Source: JAIRVZ01 sp031553755
GTDB taxonomy: Bacteria; Bacteroidota; Bacteroidia; Bacteroidales; Azobacteroidaceae
NCBI GenBank assembly: GCA_031553755.1
Contig: JAVBKZ010000033.1
Location: 1-64,000, forward strand
Direction of reading: 5' to 3'
DNA length: 64,000 bases
A model generated the notes under the pieces. It was not told the origin of the DNA and ran no database searches. It saw only the letters and a list, made by a program, of their open reading frames with translations. Made by a program: the position numbers and the translations under genes. How positions within the stretch are numbered: the first letter of the stretch is position 1; each line of letters begins with the position of its first letter. Shown here in pieces: positions 26,254 to 35,381 of the stretch.

Positions 26254-27346
26254 AACGAGTTAAAACTGCCTCTACGATTTTATCCATATCGTAATATTTA
26301 TATTCTGCCAATCGTCCTCCGAAAATAACATTTGGAATATCTTTCGCCAGTTTTTGATAATGTAAACAAATCTTGTTGTTTTTATCATCGTTTATAGGAT
26401 AAAACGGCTCTAATTCGGGAGTCCATTCTGTAGAATATTCTTTCGAAATAACGGTTTGTGGTTGCGTGCCAAACTCAAAATGTTTGTGTTCAATGATTCT
26501 TGTATAAGGCGTTTCGGCATCTGTATAATTGACAACCGCATTTCCCTGAAAGTTGGGCAAATTGAGTATTTCTGTTTCAAACTGGACGGTTCTGTAATTT
26601 AATTGTCCGAAACAATAATCAAAATATTCATCAATTTTACCTGTATATAGAATTTTATCTGCTATTTCCTCCCAATGATTTCTGTTTTCAAAAAAATCGG
26701 TATTTACCTTCACTTCAATTCCTGCCAACATTTGCTCAATAATCCGATTATATCCTCCAATGGGAATTCCTTGATAACAATCATTAAAATAATTGTTGTT
26801 GTATGTAAAGCGAACGGGCAAACGTTTAATTATAAAAGGAGGTAGTTCGGAACATTTACGTCCCCATTGCTTTTCTGTATAATCTTTGATAAAAAGCTCA
26901 TAAATATCCTTTCCGACAAGCAATAATGATTGTTCTTCCAAATTTTCAGGATCTGCTTTGATAAAATCTTTCCTTTGCTTTTCGATTTCGTTTATGGCTT
27001 CTTCCGGTGTTTTTGTTCCCCACAAAGCATAAAAAGTGTTCATGTTGAACGGCAGGTTAAATAATCTACCTTTATAATTTGCAAGAGGAGAATTGACAAA
27101 ATTATTAAATTCGCAAAATTGATTTACAAAATTCCAAACTGTTTTATTTGAAGTATGAAAAATATGAGCGCCATATTTATGTACATTTATTCCTTCGATA
27201 TTTTCACAGTAAATATTTCCGGCTATCTGTTTTCGTTTTTCTATAACTAAGCATTTTTTACCCATTTTTTTTGCCAAATAAGCAAATGTCGCTCCATAAA
27301 GTCCCGAACCGACAATTAAATAATCGTATTTAGTATTCATAATCAT
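26234..27346 (-). CDS. glf: UDP-galactopyranose mutase
   Basis: A 370-residue FAD enzyme converting UDP-galactopyranose to UDP-galactofuranose in the cytoplasm. N-terminal YLIVGSGLYGATFA is the dinucleotide-binding loop, followed by KRKQIAGNIYCE and the family block YGAHIFHTSNKTVWNF. The substrate-binding regions (KQWGRKCSELPP, IPIGGYNRIIEQML, GRLAEYKYYDMD) are all present and the length is normal. Start ATG at 27346 overlaps the upstream GT2 stop (ATGA). The glycan therefore probably contains galactofuranose. Confidence 0.95.
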   Translation of the reverse strand: MIMNTKYDYLIVGSGLYGATFAYLAKKMGKKCLVIEKRKQIAGNIYCENIEGINVHKYGAHIFHTSNKTVWNFVNQFCEFNNFVNSPLANYKGRLFNLPFNMNTFYALWGTKTPEEAINEIEKQRKDFIKADPENLEEQSLLLVGKDIYELFIKDYTEKQWGRKCSELPPFIIKRLPVRFTYNNNYFNDCYQGIPIGGYNRIIEQMLAGIEVKVNTDFFENRNHWEEIADKILYTGKIDEYFDYCFGQLNYRTVQFETEILNLPNFQGNAVVNYTDAETPYTRIIEHKHFEFGTQPQTVISKEYSTEWTPELEPFYPINDDKNNKICLHYQKLAKDIPNVIFGGRLAEYKYYDMDKIVEAVLTRFESGGI

Positions 27347-28335
27347 CTTATTGCTAATAAATTAAAACCTGTAATTCTCCAAATACAGATATATGGAATC
27401 GATTTTTTCTTGATTTTATTTGCTTTTTTATAAAAATTCATAGAGTTTTCTTTGATAAAAAGGTCAAATTTTTTCGCTTCTTCTTTTCTTTTAACATCTT
27501 CTGTTTCAAACAAAGGAGACAACAATAATTCGTAAGAGAATCGAATAATATTCATCATATCTTTAGAGTACGTTAAATTCATTTCTTCACTCATTTCACT
27601 CTGATGATTTTCGTAGAATAAAATAAGTTTTTTGCACATGTTGATATAATCAATCAGATGTTTTTTGTATCCTGTAAGGCTTACACTTTGTCCTTCTCGT
27701 CCTAAATAATACTGATAAAGATTAATTTGAGAGAAATAAATCGTATTCACATAAACCAAAGGTATGAGATTATATTCAATGTCGGTGTAATAACGATCAG
27801 AAAGAACGATACCATTACTTTGAAGCAATTCTGTTTTGAATGTAATTGCTTGCATGGGTAAATGTTTGGTATAATTATTTGACTTCAAATATTCTTTGAA
27901 AGTACTTATCTTATCACAGATAGAAAAATCATATATATCTTTCTCTTTTTTATTCTCATAAACACGAGTAAAAGATGTTGTAACCAAATCGACATCTATA
28001 TTTTTAAGAAGCGCAATAAATTTCACAAATTCTTCAGTATCGTACCAATCGTCAGAATCCAATATTTTAAAATATTTTCCTCGAGCCTCTTTAATTCCTC
28101 TATTGATAGCGGTTCCCCATCCTCCATTGAGTTTATCAATTACTCTAACGGTATCGGAATGTTTTTCTTGATACCTAAGTGCAATGGACAATGTTTCATC
28201 CTTTGATCCATCATTAATCACCAAAATTTCTATGTCATCAATATTAGGATGATTTACTACAGAATCAATACATTTAGGAAGAAATTGCTCCATGTTGTAT
28301 GCTGCAATAACAATTGTGAGTATTTTGTTATTCAT
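27343..28335 (-). CDS. Family 2 glycosyltransferase
   Basis: About 330 residues: IVIAAYNMEQFLPKCIDSV, VINDGSKDET, and DSD (residues 93-95, KILDSDDWYD) as the metal site. Start ATG at 28335; a TTG two codons upstream is less likely. It lies directly upstream of glf and overlaps it by 4 bases. The C-terminal half is helical and basic, as in capsular GT2 enzymes. Confidence 0.9.
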   Translation of the reverse strand: MNNKILTIVIAAYNMEQFLPKCIDSVVNHPNIDDIEILVINDGSKDETLSIALRYQEKHSDTVRVIDKLNGGWGTAINRGIKEARGKYFKILDSDDWYDTEEFVKFIALLKNIDVDLVTTSFTRVYENKKEKDIYDFSICDKISTFKEYLKSNNYTKHLPMQAITFKTELLQSNGIVLSDRYYTDIEYNLIPLVYVNTIYFSQINLYQYYLGREGQSVSLTGYKKHLIDYINMCKKLILFYENHQSEMSEEMNLTYSKDMMNIIRFSYELLLSPLFETEDVKRKEEAKKFDLFIKENSMNFYKKANKIKKKSIPYICIWRITGFNLLAIR

Positions 28336-28387
28336 GGTCAAAGATATTTATACATTAAAAAATTATTTCAACAAATTGGGATTTTTT

Positions 28388-29680
28388 TTATTTTAATTGA
28401 TGATAAATACTTACAAGCGTATGTATATGTTCTTTCAAAGAAATAACATTTTTAGGGGCATTTGCCGACATTCGCTCTATTTCTTCCGGATGGTCAATCA
28501 TATATTGCATCGCAACAATTAATGCTTTTTCATCATTGGGAGGAATCAGCAACCCGTTTTCTTTATCGATTATTTGCATTTCCGCGCCTCCACAACGAGT
28601 GGCGATTACTGGTTTATTTTGCGACAAAGCTTCGCTAATAACCAAACCAAAAACCTCCAAGTATATTGCAGGATGTATCAGTACATCAAAATTTTGTATC
28701 AAAGATAAAATTTCTTTAGGATTAATCTTTCCATGAAAAATAATATTTAACCGATTTCTGTACGGTTCAAGTAATTTTTGTACTCTAACGGATGGATTAC
28801 TTCCAATAATATGCAATTCACAATCATTTGCATTAAGTTGAGAAAAGGCTTTCAATAGAACATGAATCCCCTTTTCGTAACTAATTCCACCTACATTGAA
28901 AAACTTGATTTTACCCCTAAATGCACTAAAGGGAACTTTGGTCTCATCACTTCCCTTTAGGGGTTGGGGGGTAGAAATAGGAATTCCATGCGGAACCACT
29001 TGAATCTTATCAGGATTCAACCCATTCAGAATCATATTTTCAGCGATCGCGTTCGATGGAGCAATCATTAAATCAACATTATCTGCAATCGTTTTCCATT
29101 CTTTTTTCTTATTTTGTATTTGTAAGGTAGAACTTCCAATAGGAGTGACAAAATAGATAAACGGAAGCTTTTTAAGGAATAATCCGAATTTTAATCTAAT
29201 ATTGAATGGAATAAACTTCATCCATGAATATGCAAAAGGATAACCCCATCTCGTATTTTTCATTACACAAGGCAAACAATCTTTATCGTTGGCGCATACA
29301 TGGCAGATTTCATCTCGATGATTTAGTAATGTTCCGGCAGGGCAAGTAAGTCCTCCGTGATGAGCGGTAACGATGTATGGAATATTTAATTCTTTACAAA
29401 GGATTGCGAAAAAAGCTTTTTGTGAATGTGCGTGGACAACATCGGGATTGATAGACTCTAATAATTCCTTTATCTCCTTTTTGTCCGGTTCAGAAATTTC
29501 ATATAAATCAATGCCTTTATAGTTTTGTTTGGTAATTATTTCTGTCGATTTTTTTATAAAAGAAAATACAACAACATCCAACTCCTGCCGAATCATTTCA
29601 TCCACAAGATTCTTGACATAAACCTGCCCTCCACCATAAGTAGAGAAAAAGTCGCCATTGGATATAAGGAGGATTTTCAT
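28388..29680 (-). CDS. Family 4 glycosyltransferase carrying a repeat-derived insertion
   Basis: A 430-residue GT-B enzyme: YGGGQVYVKNLVDEM (acceptor domain), VVPHGIPI, FNVGGISYEKGIHVLLKAF (donor domain) and LEVFGLVISEALSQNKPVIA. A cysteine-rich insert (CPAGTLLNHRDEICHVC and CLPC, about residues 110-135) may bind metal. Between VVPHGIPISTPQ and KIKFFNVGG lie about 17 extra residues (about 238-255) encoded by a palindromic DNA repeat (28914-28973). The reading frame is kept through the repeat, so the protein is probably still made. Confidence 0.88.
   Translation of the reverse strand: MKILLISNGDFFSTYGGGQVYVKNLVDEMIRQELDVVVFSFIKKSTEIITKQNYKGIDLYEISEPDKKEIKELLESINPDVVHAHSQKAFFAILCKELNIPYIVTAHHGGLTCPAGTLLNHRDEICHVCANDKDCLPCVMKNTRWGYPFAYSWMKFIPFNIRLKFGLFLKKLPFIYFVTPIGSSTLQIQNKKKEWKTIADNVDLMIAPSNAIAENMILNGLNPDKIQVVPHGIPISTPQPLKGSDETKVPFSAFRGKIKFFNVGGISYEKGIHVLLKAFSQLNANDCELHIIGSNPSVRVQKLLEPYRNRLNIIFHGKINPKEILSLIQNFDVLIHPAIYLEVFGLVISEALSQNKPVIATRCGGAEMQIIDKENGLLIPPNDEKALIVAMQYMIDHPEEIERMSANAPKNVISLKEHIHTLVSIYHQLK
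28914..28973. repeat. Palindromic repeat inside a glycosyltransferase gene
   Basis: CTAAAGGGAA (28926-28935) and TTCCCTTTAG (28951-28960) form a perfect 10-bp stem with a 15-base loop; CCCCTAAA (28914-28921) and TTTAGGGG (28956-28963) are a second inverted pair, and a G-rich tail (ttggggggt) follows. The element adds residues to the GT4 protein at a point between two conserved blocks. Intergenic repeats of this look are common in Bacteroidota; here it is in frame in coding sequence. Confidence 0.65.
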
Positions 29681-31635
29681 TCTTTTTCATTTATAATAGA
29701 TACTATTTGCTCCCATCTATTTTTCCATGTATGGAACTTACATGCATTTTGATAATTTTTTTCTATCAAAGGAATGTAATCGTTAAAATTATTAAGAATT
29801 TCTTCAAGACGGTCCATAGGATCATTCATATCCAAATCAATTACCGGAATATAATCAAACAATTCTTTCATTTCTTCCGGCATCTTTCCTACAACTAAAC
29901 ATTTTGATGCCATGGACTGTAAATACCTAACAGTCATAGTTTCTAAACTTTGAATTTCAGGATGAGTCATTGATTGTGGAAAACACAAACTAATTTTTGT
30001 TCTTGATAATCCTTCTATGAAGTCAGATTTTGTAGGAAACATTTTTTTTCCACCATCAGAATACCTGTAAATATATCCTTTATTATGCAATTCCTCAACT
30101 ATTAATTGATGTAACTTGTTATAATTTCTTCCAAAAGCTAAAATATCGATATCTTTTTCTTTATAATCTTTGAATTTGTAACATCGGATATCTATGGCTT
30201 CAGGAATCCAATGAAATTTTGCATCAAGATATTTCTTTTCTTTAAAAATATTTGTAGATGTTTTTGAAGAAAAGAATACATTTTCTACTTTAAGATTTTT
30301 AATTAATTGTTCAATGTATATATGTTTATCCAGCCATGCATCAAATAGATATATTGATTTATGTTTATTAAATATAAATGGTGTATAATAATCTAATATC
30401 CGCTCTGGACCCATTAAAATTGAAAAGTATTGATTTTTTTTAAATATTCCTATAGACTTTATTATATTTCTTTTATCCAAACTGTAAATAATTCTTCTAT
30501 AAAACAATTTTCTATTAATTACATGACTTTCTATTAACTCATTTCCATTTTCTACAATTGCATTCTCAAACTCAAGAATTGCGTCATTGAAACCAAAGTA
30601 ATCTTTAGAAACAAACCTTAGAACTTTAATGTTACCATTTTTTTTAGACTTAAATTTATTTGCAAATAATGGTTTTAATAAAAAATGAAAACTATTATTT
30701 ACCGAACCCCAATATAACAACAATCTGGATTTAGTTAGTTTATAATCTAAAGAATTACATATTTCCTTTATACTCAAAGCATCCTCCTTTTTTTGATATT
30801 TAAAAGTCCGTAAAAGCAATCCATTTAAGACTCTTTTACATGCCATATTTTTAACTTCAGAGGGTAAATCATAAAATTTAATTATATGAGCTATTAATTT
30901 AAAATAGCCCATAGCATAACGAAAACGTTTTTCTTCATTTTGCGTAAACGACAATGATTCTTTTTGAATTCGATAAACTGTCGTAAATTTTTGTATATGA
31001 TAAAAACGTCCCCGTTCATACATTGCAATAAATATTCGAAAGTCACTGTTGGCATGTCCTAATCCTAAAAATAATTCAGGATTTTTATTCAAGGCTTCCT
31101 CAAAATAAACCTTTCGAAACATTGCAGAAGACATTCTACATCCTGTATCTTTTTGAGAGACAAGCATATTGATACAATCTATCCCAAAAGATCCTTTTTC
31201 TGTTTGGTTCTGAATAATTTTTCTATTATTATAGATTCCTGTTTCCTGATAAAAATCAATCCAATCGGTATGTACTAATGCCACGTCTGAATGACTCTCT
31301 AATATCTCATATTGAATTTGTAATTTTTGTTCATCAACCCAATAATCATCTCCATCACACCAAGCCAAATATTTTCCTCTTGCCTGTTTTACAATAGATA
31401 CATTATTTTTCAGAACCCCTACATTTTGATCATGGAGTACCAAATGAATCAAATCCGGATATTGTTCTTTATAATCTAAACATATTCTCCGGGTATCATC
31501 CGAACTACAATCTTCCCCAATAACTATTTCAAAAGGAAAAGATGTTTTTTGTATCAAAATACCTTCAATTGCCTGAGACAAATAAGGGGCTACATTGTAT
31601 GCTGATATACAAACACTCACTAGTGGGATATTCAT
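29677..31635 (-). CDS. Two-domain glycosyltransferase (GT2 plus CgeB-like GT-B)
   Basis: About 652 residues. Residues 1-230 are a GT2 domain (PLVSVCISAYNVAPYLSQAI; IGEDCSSDDTRRI; AWCDGDDYW as the metal site). From about residue 340 to the end is a GT-B-like region with LAFGRNYNK, HPEIQSLETMTVRYLQSMAS and CLVVGKMPEEM, like the Glyco_trans_1_2/CgeB group. One protein could add two consecutive sugars. I choose the ATG at 31635, directly before the GT2 core; the upstream 14 codons are lysine-rich and poorly supported. It overlaps the GT4 gene downstream by 4 bases. Confidence 0.83.
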   Translation of the reverse strand: MNIPLVSVCISAYNVAPYLSQAIEGILIQKTSFPFEIVIGEDCSSDDTRRICLDYKEQYPDLIHLVLHDQNVGVLKNNVSIVKQARGKYLAWCDGDDYWVDEQKLQIQYEILESHSDVALVHTDWIDFYQETGIYNNRKIIQNQTEKGSFGIDCINMLVSQKDTGCRMSSAMFRKVYFEEALNKNPELFLGLGHANSDFRIFIAMYERGRFYHIQKFTTVYRIQKESLSFTQNEEKRFRYAMGYFKLIAHIIKFYDLPSEVKNMACKRVLNGLLLRTFKYQKKEDALSIKEICNSLDYKLTKSRLLLYWGSVNNSFHFLLKPLFANKFKSKKNGNIKVLRFVSKDYFGFNDAILEFENAIVENGNELIESHVINRKLFYRRIIYSLDKRNIIKSIGIFKKNQYFSILMGPERILDYYTPFIFNKHKSIYLFDAWLDKHIYIEQLIKNLKVENVFFSSKTSTNIFKEKKYLDAKFHWIPEAIDIRCYKFKDYKEKDIDILAFGRNYNKLHQLIVEELHNKGYIYRYSDGGKKMFPTKSDFIEGLSRTKISLCFPQSMTHPEIQSLETMTVRYLQSMASKCLVVGKMPEEMKELFDYIPVIDLDMNDPMDRLEEILNNFNDYIPLIEKNYQNACKFHTWKNRWEQIVSIINEKE

Positions 31636-31670
31636 ATTTATTTTTATCTTTATCTTGTATCTTTTTTCTA

Positions 31671-31697
31671 AATACAAATTTCTTATGAATTTGTATT
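31671..31697. other. Perfect 10-bp hairpin between glycosyltransferase genes
   Basis: AATACAAATT (31671-31680) and AATTTGTATT (31688-31697) pair around a 7-base loop, just upstream of the two-domain glycosyltransferase start, in the widest gap of this part of the locus (31636-31801). It lacks a U-run on the minus strand, so it is more likely an mRNA end-processing or attenuation structure than a plain terminator. Function unknown. Confidence 0.4.
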
Positions 31698-31801
31698 TAT
31701 CAAATTTTTTTGAAATTTCTTATATCCAAGAAATAACAGCTTCTTGAAGGAATTTGCAAATGAAATCTTAATTATTGAAAAAATAGAAAATGGTTTTTAG
31801 T

Positions 31802-32809
31802 TTATACATTTTTTGTATTGTTATAAATGTAAAATATATGAAATATATAAAAAGCCAAAAAAGGAGATTTTAATATTCCGACAGATATTCTTTCTTTAAA
31901 TGTTCTTCCATCCATGATATAATTTAGAGCGGCAGAGTTTTGTTTCAATATACCAAATAAATATATCTGATCATTCTTGCTCAAAGATAAGCACGAGTGA
32001 AGCCAACTCTTTACAACCAAATACAGCCAATTAATAATTGTTTTTCTTAATTCTATATCACTTGAAGTATTTTCTTGAAAAAAATATGCAGCTTCAATAT
32101 ATCCCATAATTTTATCTTTGTAGTGCTTTAAAGTTAATTTATTTCGACTATTTGTTCCAAATCTCAAATAATAATAATAAAAAGGATAATCTATTTTTTT
32201 TACTTTATTTGATAACATTATGGCTTTATAATTGAAAGCAATATCTTCATAAAATACAGATTCTCTATAATATAAATTATTGTTTTTCAACAGACTTTTC
32301 TTGAAAATTGTTATGCAAGGTTCTGGTGCTATTTTATCAAAATGAGATTTTAGAAATTCGGGGCCATTGTATATTTCCGTTGAATTTATTTTATATTCTT
32401 CTTTGATATTATTTTTAGGGCTATTTTCCGCGATACATATTTTATCGCAATGAAGTAGATCTAAATTTTCATCAATCATCGATTTTAATAAAAATTTCAA
32501 ACAATTATGTTCAATCCAATCATCTGAATCGACAAACATTATATAGCTCCCTTTTGCTTGCTTTATTCCAACATTACGAACTATTCCAGAACCCTTATTT
32601 TCCTGATTTATAAAAATAATATTATCATATTTTTTCTGATATACATTTATGATATCACTACTATTATCACGACTTCCATCATTAATAATAATAACCTCAT
32701 AATCATTTAAGGGTATATCCTGATTAAAAAGGCTATCAAAACACCTGATTAAATAATTCTCTGTATTATAAACTGGAACAATAATGCTCAATAAACACAT
32801 TTTATCCAT
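31802..32809 (-). CDS. Family 2 glycosyltransferase
   Basis: A 335-residue GT-A enzyme with SIIVPVYNTENYLIRCFDSL, IINDGSRDNS and FVDSDDW (D94-D96). The region YYRESVFYEDIAFNYKAIM is the usual acceptor-side ED motif of the capsular GT2 group. Two ATG codons, 32809 and 32800, are both possible starts. It overlaps the stop of the next GT2 upstream by 8 bases if the first is used. Confidence 0.9.
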   Translation of the reverse strand: MDKMCLLSIIVPVYNTENYLIRCFDSLFNQDIPLNDYEVIIINDGSRDNSSDIINVYQKKYDNIIFINQENKGSGIVRNVGIKQAKGSYIMFVDSDDWIEHNCLKFLLKSMIDENLDLLHCDKICIAENSPKNNIKEEYKINSTEIYNGPEFLKSHFDKIAPEPCITIFKKSLLKNNNLYYRESVFYEDIAFNYKAIMLSNKVKKIDYPFYYYYLRFGTNSRNKLTLKHYKDKIMGYIEAAYFFQENTSSDIELRKTIINWLYLVVKSWLHSCLSLSKNDQIYLFGILKQNSAALNYIMDGRTFKERISVGILKSPFLAFYIFHIFYIYNNTKNV

Positions 32810-33590
32810 TATTTTTTCTTAAAACTTTACGAAACAACAGGAACAACTTGTATATGCGGGATTGCTTAATAGTGATAAGTTCGCTTTTTAATTTGTATAA
32901 TTCACTATAATCTTCAATAAAAAGATAAAAATATTGTTTAAAAAAATTCTTTCTCTCTTCGGAAATCAGTAATTGGATATTCGATGATGAACTTATTCCA
33001 TCTCTATTAAACACAGATATCACTAACGGAATATGCCGATAACTACAATCATAAGAATAAATTGCTAACATAAAAAAAGTCCAATCAGAAATAATTTTGT
33101 TAGATTCATCATATAATCCTACAAGATCAAACAGACTTCGTTTAATAAAAGATGCCGGATGAGGCAAAGACCATCCAAACATAAAGCTAAATCTTAATTT
33201 ATCGGGATAATTAGTGTTGTCCCCGTATAACTTTCCGTAAACGATATCTTCTTTGACCTCTAAATCAAATACTTTCTCCAAAATATTCTCATCCACCAAC
33301 CAATCCCCACTATTCAAAAACAGGCAATACTCCCCTTTTGCTTGAAGAATCCCTTTGTTCATTGCGTTATAGATTCCTTTATCTGGTTCACTTATCCAAT
33401 AAAGCCTCTCCCCAACCCTCTCCATAAGAGAGGGAGTTAATTCTTTAATTACATCTACACTTCCATCTGTTGACGCACCATCAATAATGATGTATTCATA
33501 ATCAGTGAATGTTTGATTTACTACACTTTCGATGGTCTTTTTAAGCCCATCTTTGTTATTGAGATTGATTGTGATAATGGAGAGTTTCAT
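32802..33590 (-). CDS. Family 2 glycosyltransferase carrying a repeat-derived insertion
   Basis: About 262 residues: MKLSIITINLNNKDGLKKTI at the start, IIIDGASTDGSVDVI, then YWISEPDKGIYNAMNKGI and FLNSGDWLV, the WcaA/GT2 pattern in which NSGD replaces DxD. Between the DGASTDGS block and YWISEPDKG there is an additional LTPSLMERVGERL stretch encoded by a palindromic repeat at 33405-33435. Start ATG at 33590; the 39 codons before it (to 33707) look like intergenic sequence and lack family similarity. Confidence 0.87.
   Translation of the reverse strand: MKLSIITINLNNKDGLKKTIESVVNQTFTDYEYIIIDGASTDGSVDVIKELTPSLMERVGERLYWISEPDKGIYNAMNKGILQAKGEYCLFLNSGDWLVDENILEKVFDLEVKEDIVYGKLYGDNTNYPDKLRFSFMFGWSLPHPASFIKRSLFDLVGLYDESNKIISDWTFFMLAIYSYDCSYRHIPLVISVFNRDGISSSSNIQLLISEERKNFFKQYFYLFIEDYSELYKLKSELITIKQSRIYKLFLLFRKVLRKNNG
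33405..33435. repeat. Palindromic repeat inside a GT2 gene
   Basis: CCCTCTC (33416-33422) and GAGAGGG (33428-33434) form a stem with a 5-base loop, preceded by CCTCTCCCCAA. The sequence type (ctctcc...ggagaggg with a ttggggagagg flank) is a common dispersed repeat, yet here it is translated in frame as about 13 residues between two conserved GT2 blocks. Confidence 0.6.
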
Positions 33591-33940
33591 ACGGAAATAA
33601 TTAGTTGACAAGTAAACAAGCAGATAAACAGTTTCTGTAACTCCGTTTAACTTCCTGTAACTCCCATTTTCATTCACGCAGTTGTTATATAAAATTGATT
33701 GTTCCATACTCTGAAGTTATTTATTTTTTAATTCTTCTTTCAATTGTTTTCCTGATTCAGACAAACGATATTGCTGTAAACGACTATTGGGTTTATCCGG
33801 AATAGTCATTTTTACAAGACCTTTTTCCATCGCGGGTTTCAAATAATCATATAAAAATGTAGGACGGTGCTTCAGCTCTAAATCAACCATCAAGTTTCCT
33901 GCAGATTTCGTGCCATTATCCATTATTAGAATCAATTTTT

Positions 33941-34010
33941 GAACTTGTTCGGTGACTTGTTCGGTGACTTGTTCGGTGACTTGTTCGGTGACTTGTTCGG
34001 TGACTTGGGG
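33941..34010. repeat. 12-bp in-frame tandem repeat (TEQV linker)
   Basis: The unit ggtgacttgttc is repeated four times exactly at 33951-33998, with related flanks at 33941-33950 and 33999-34010. In the minus-strand gene it encodes a (T/P)EQV-type linker between the winged-helix domains. Copy-number change would alter linker length without breaking the frame. Confidence 0.85.
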
Positions 34011-34226
34011 AATAATTTGAAGTATAAACTCATCCGAAATTTTATCAGATAAACGATATTTTTGTAAACGGCTATTGGGTTTTTGAGGGATAGTCATTTC
34101 CACAAAACCGCCTTCTAATGCCGGAATTAAGTATCTTTTCATAAAACTTCTTTTATCCGACAATCCTAATTTCAACTGTAATTCATCCCGACCTAATTCG
34201 TGTTCAAGCGCGATTATCAGCTTCGC

Positions 34227-34286
34227 GACTTGGGGGGTGACTTGGGGGGTGACTTGGGGGGTGACTTGGGGGGTGACTTGGGGGGT
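34227..34286. repeat. 12-bp in-frame tandem repeat (TPQV linker)
   Basis: Five exact copies of gacttggggggt fill 34227-34286, encoding repeated TPQV in the minus-strand AlbA_2 gene. It is a second, independent array in the same gene, with runs of six G that are themselves prone to slippage. Confidence 0.85.
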
Positions 34287-35381
34287 AAACTCCTCAGACA
34301 CTTTAAAAGTCATTCTCAAAAAGTTTTCAGAAAAACGGAAACTCGTTTTATCATAAACATCCAATATTCGCGGAATTCCCGAACCTAAATGTTCGACCAA
34401 ATCTAAATCCCGAAACACCCGCATAATTTCCTTATTTCTTGGCACAGAAACACCTTCAAAAAATTCATCGATACTCAATCCCTGTGGCAACCCACCATAA
34501 GAAGTGATTTCAATTCTATCATCAAAAATCTCAACTTTAGGAGGTACTTCTGTCGTAAAATCATTATGAACAATGGAGTTGATAATAGCTTCCCTTAATG
34601 CAAGCGGATTCCACAACCGTGTTTCAATGCGTTCTTTAGAGGTAATTTTTGCAAAAGTTGTGTTTTCTACTTCTATTTTGTCTAATATCTGTTTAGTCGC
34701 TTTTATCAAAGAACAATAACCATATTCATTATTCTCCGTCAATTCAACACGGTTAATTCCTTTGTATTTAGCGACTTTTATTGAAATTCCATTCGTATCA
34801 GACAATAAATAAGCGGCATAATTGTATTTTTTTTCTTCTGTAAACAGTTCTAGATTTTTTTCAAATTGTTGCCCTAATGTTTTCTTTATTCCTTCATAAT
34901 AAATTTTCAATTGTTCAAAAGTCAAGTCTTGATTCGGAGATTTGATTTTACCTATCGAATTTCGGGTACGTTTGGCAAATAGCGATTCAATCATGGCTGT
35001 CGGCATAGGTTCGGAAGCGCTTCCAACCCGAATAAAACATCCTTTATCAGACATTCCGTATTTCTTGACATAATAAGGCTTTTCAGAACCGCTTGCTACA
35101 ATAATTTTAATCAAATTCTTGCCTTCGCGATTCTCTTGAATAATATCGAACAAACCCATGCAGGAAGGTTTGATATTATTTCTAATTCGGTCTTTAATTT
35201 TTAATTGCAAAGCGTCAATATCAGAAACTCCTACCGTTTTTCCATATTTATCAATGCCGATATAAACAACGCCTCCTTCGTGATAATTCAGAAAAGCGAC
35301 AACTTATTTTTCTAAATCATCAGTCAACTCTTGCTTGTATTCCACGCGGTTGTTTTCGGACATAATTAATCAATAATAAAA

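Larger units (their letters stand above)
33717..35363 (-). pseudogene. AlbA_2-type ATP-binding protein with a nonsense codon
   Basis: From ATG 35363 the frame reads the AlbA_2 start (MSENNRVEYKQELTDDLEK), meets TAA at codon 20 (35306-35304) where the family has a glutamate, then continues in the same frame (VVAFLNYHEGGVVYIGID) to the stop at 33717. The rest is complete: AlbA_2 domain, HATPase_c_4-like region (LREAIINSIVHNDF; GLPQGLSIDEFF; HLGSGIPRI), and two winged helices. Two linkers are made of 12-bp repeats encoding TPQV and TEQV units. A single GAA-to-TAA change would explain the stop. An internal start near 35210 could give a protein lacking part of the AlbA_2 domain. Confidence 0.85.

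Noticed and set aside
31671..31697. Intrinsic terminator between glycosyltransferases
   Set aside because: The hairpin is perfect but is not followed by a U-run on the transcribed strand, so it is reported only as a hairpin.
33591..33707. 39-codon N-terminal extension of the GT2 gene
   Set aside because: It lacks GT2 similarity, and the ATG at 33590 directly precedes the family start; the segment reads like intergenic sequence.
33941..34286. Two arrays of short repeats that could suggest a CRISPR
   Set aside because: They are gapless 12-bp tandem repeats translated as TPQV/TEQV, without spacers.
34200..34388. Plus-strand frame rich in GGDL repeats
   Set aside because: It is the antisense reading of the 12-bp array in the AlbA_2 gene and has no other support.
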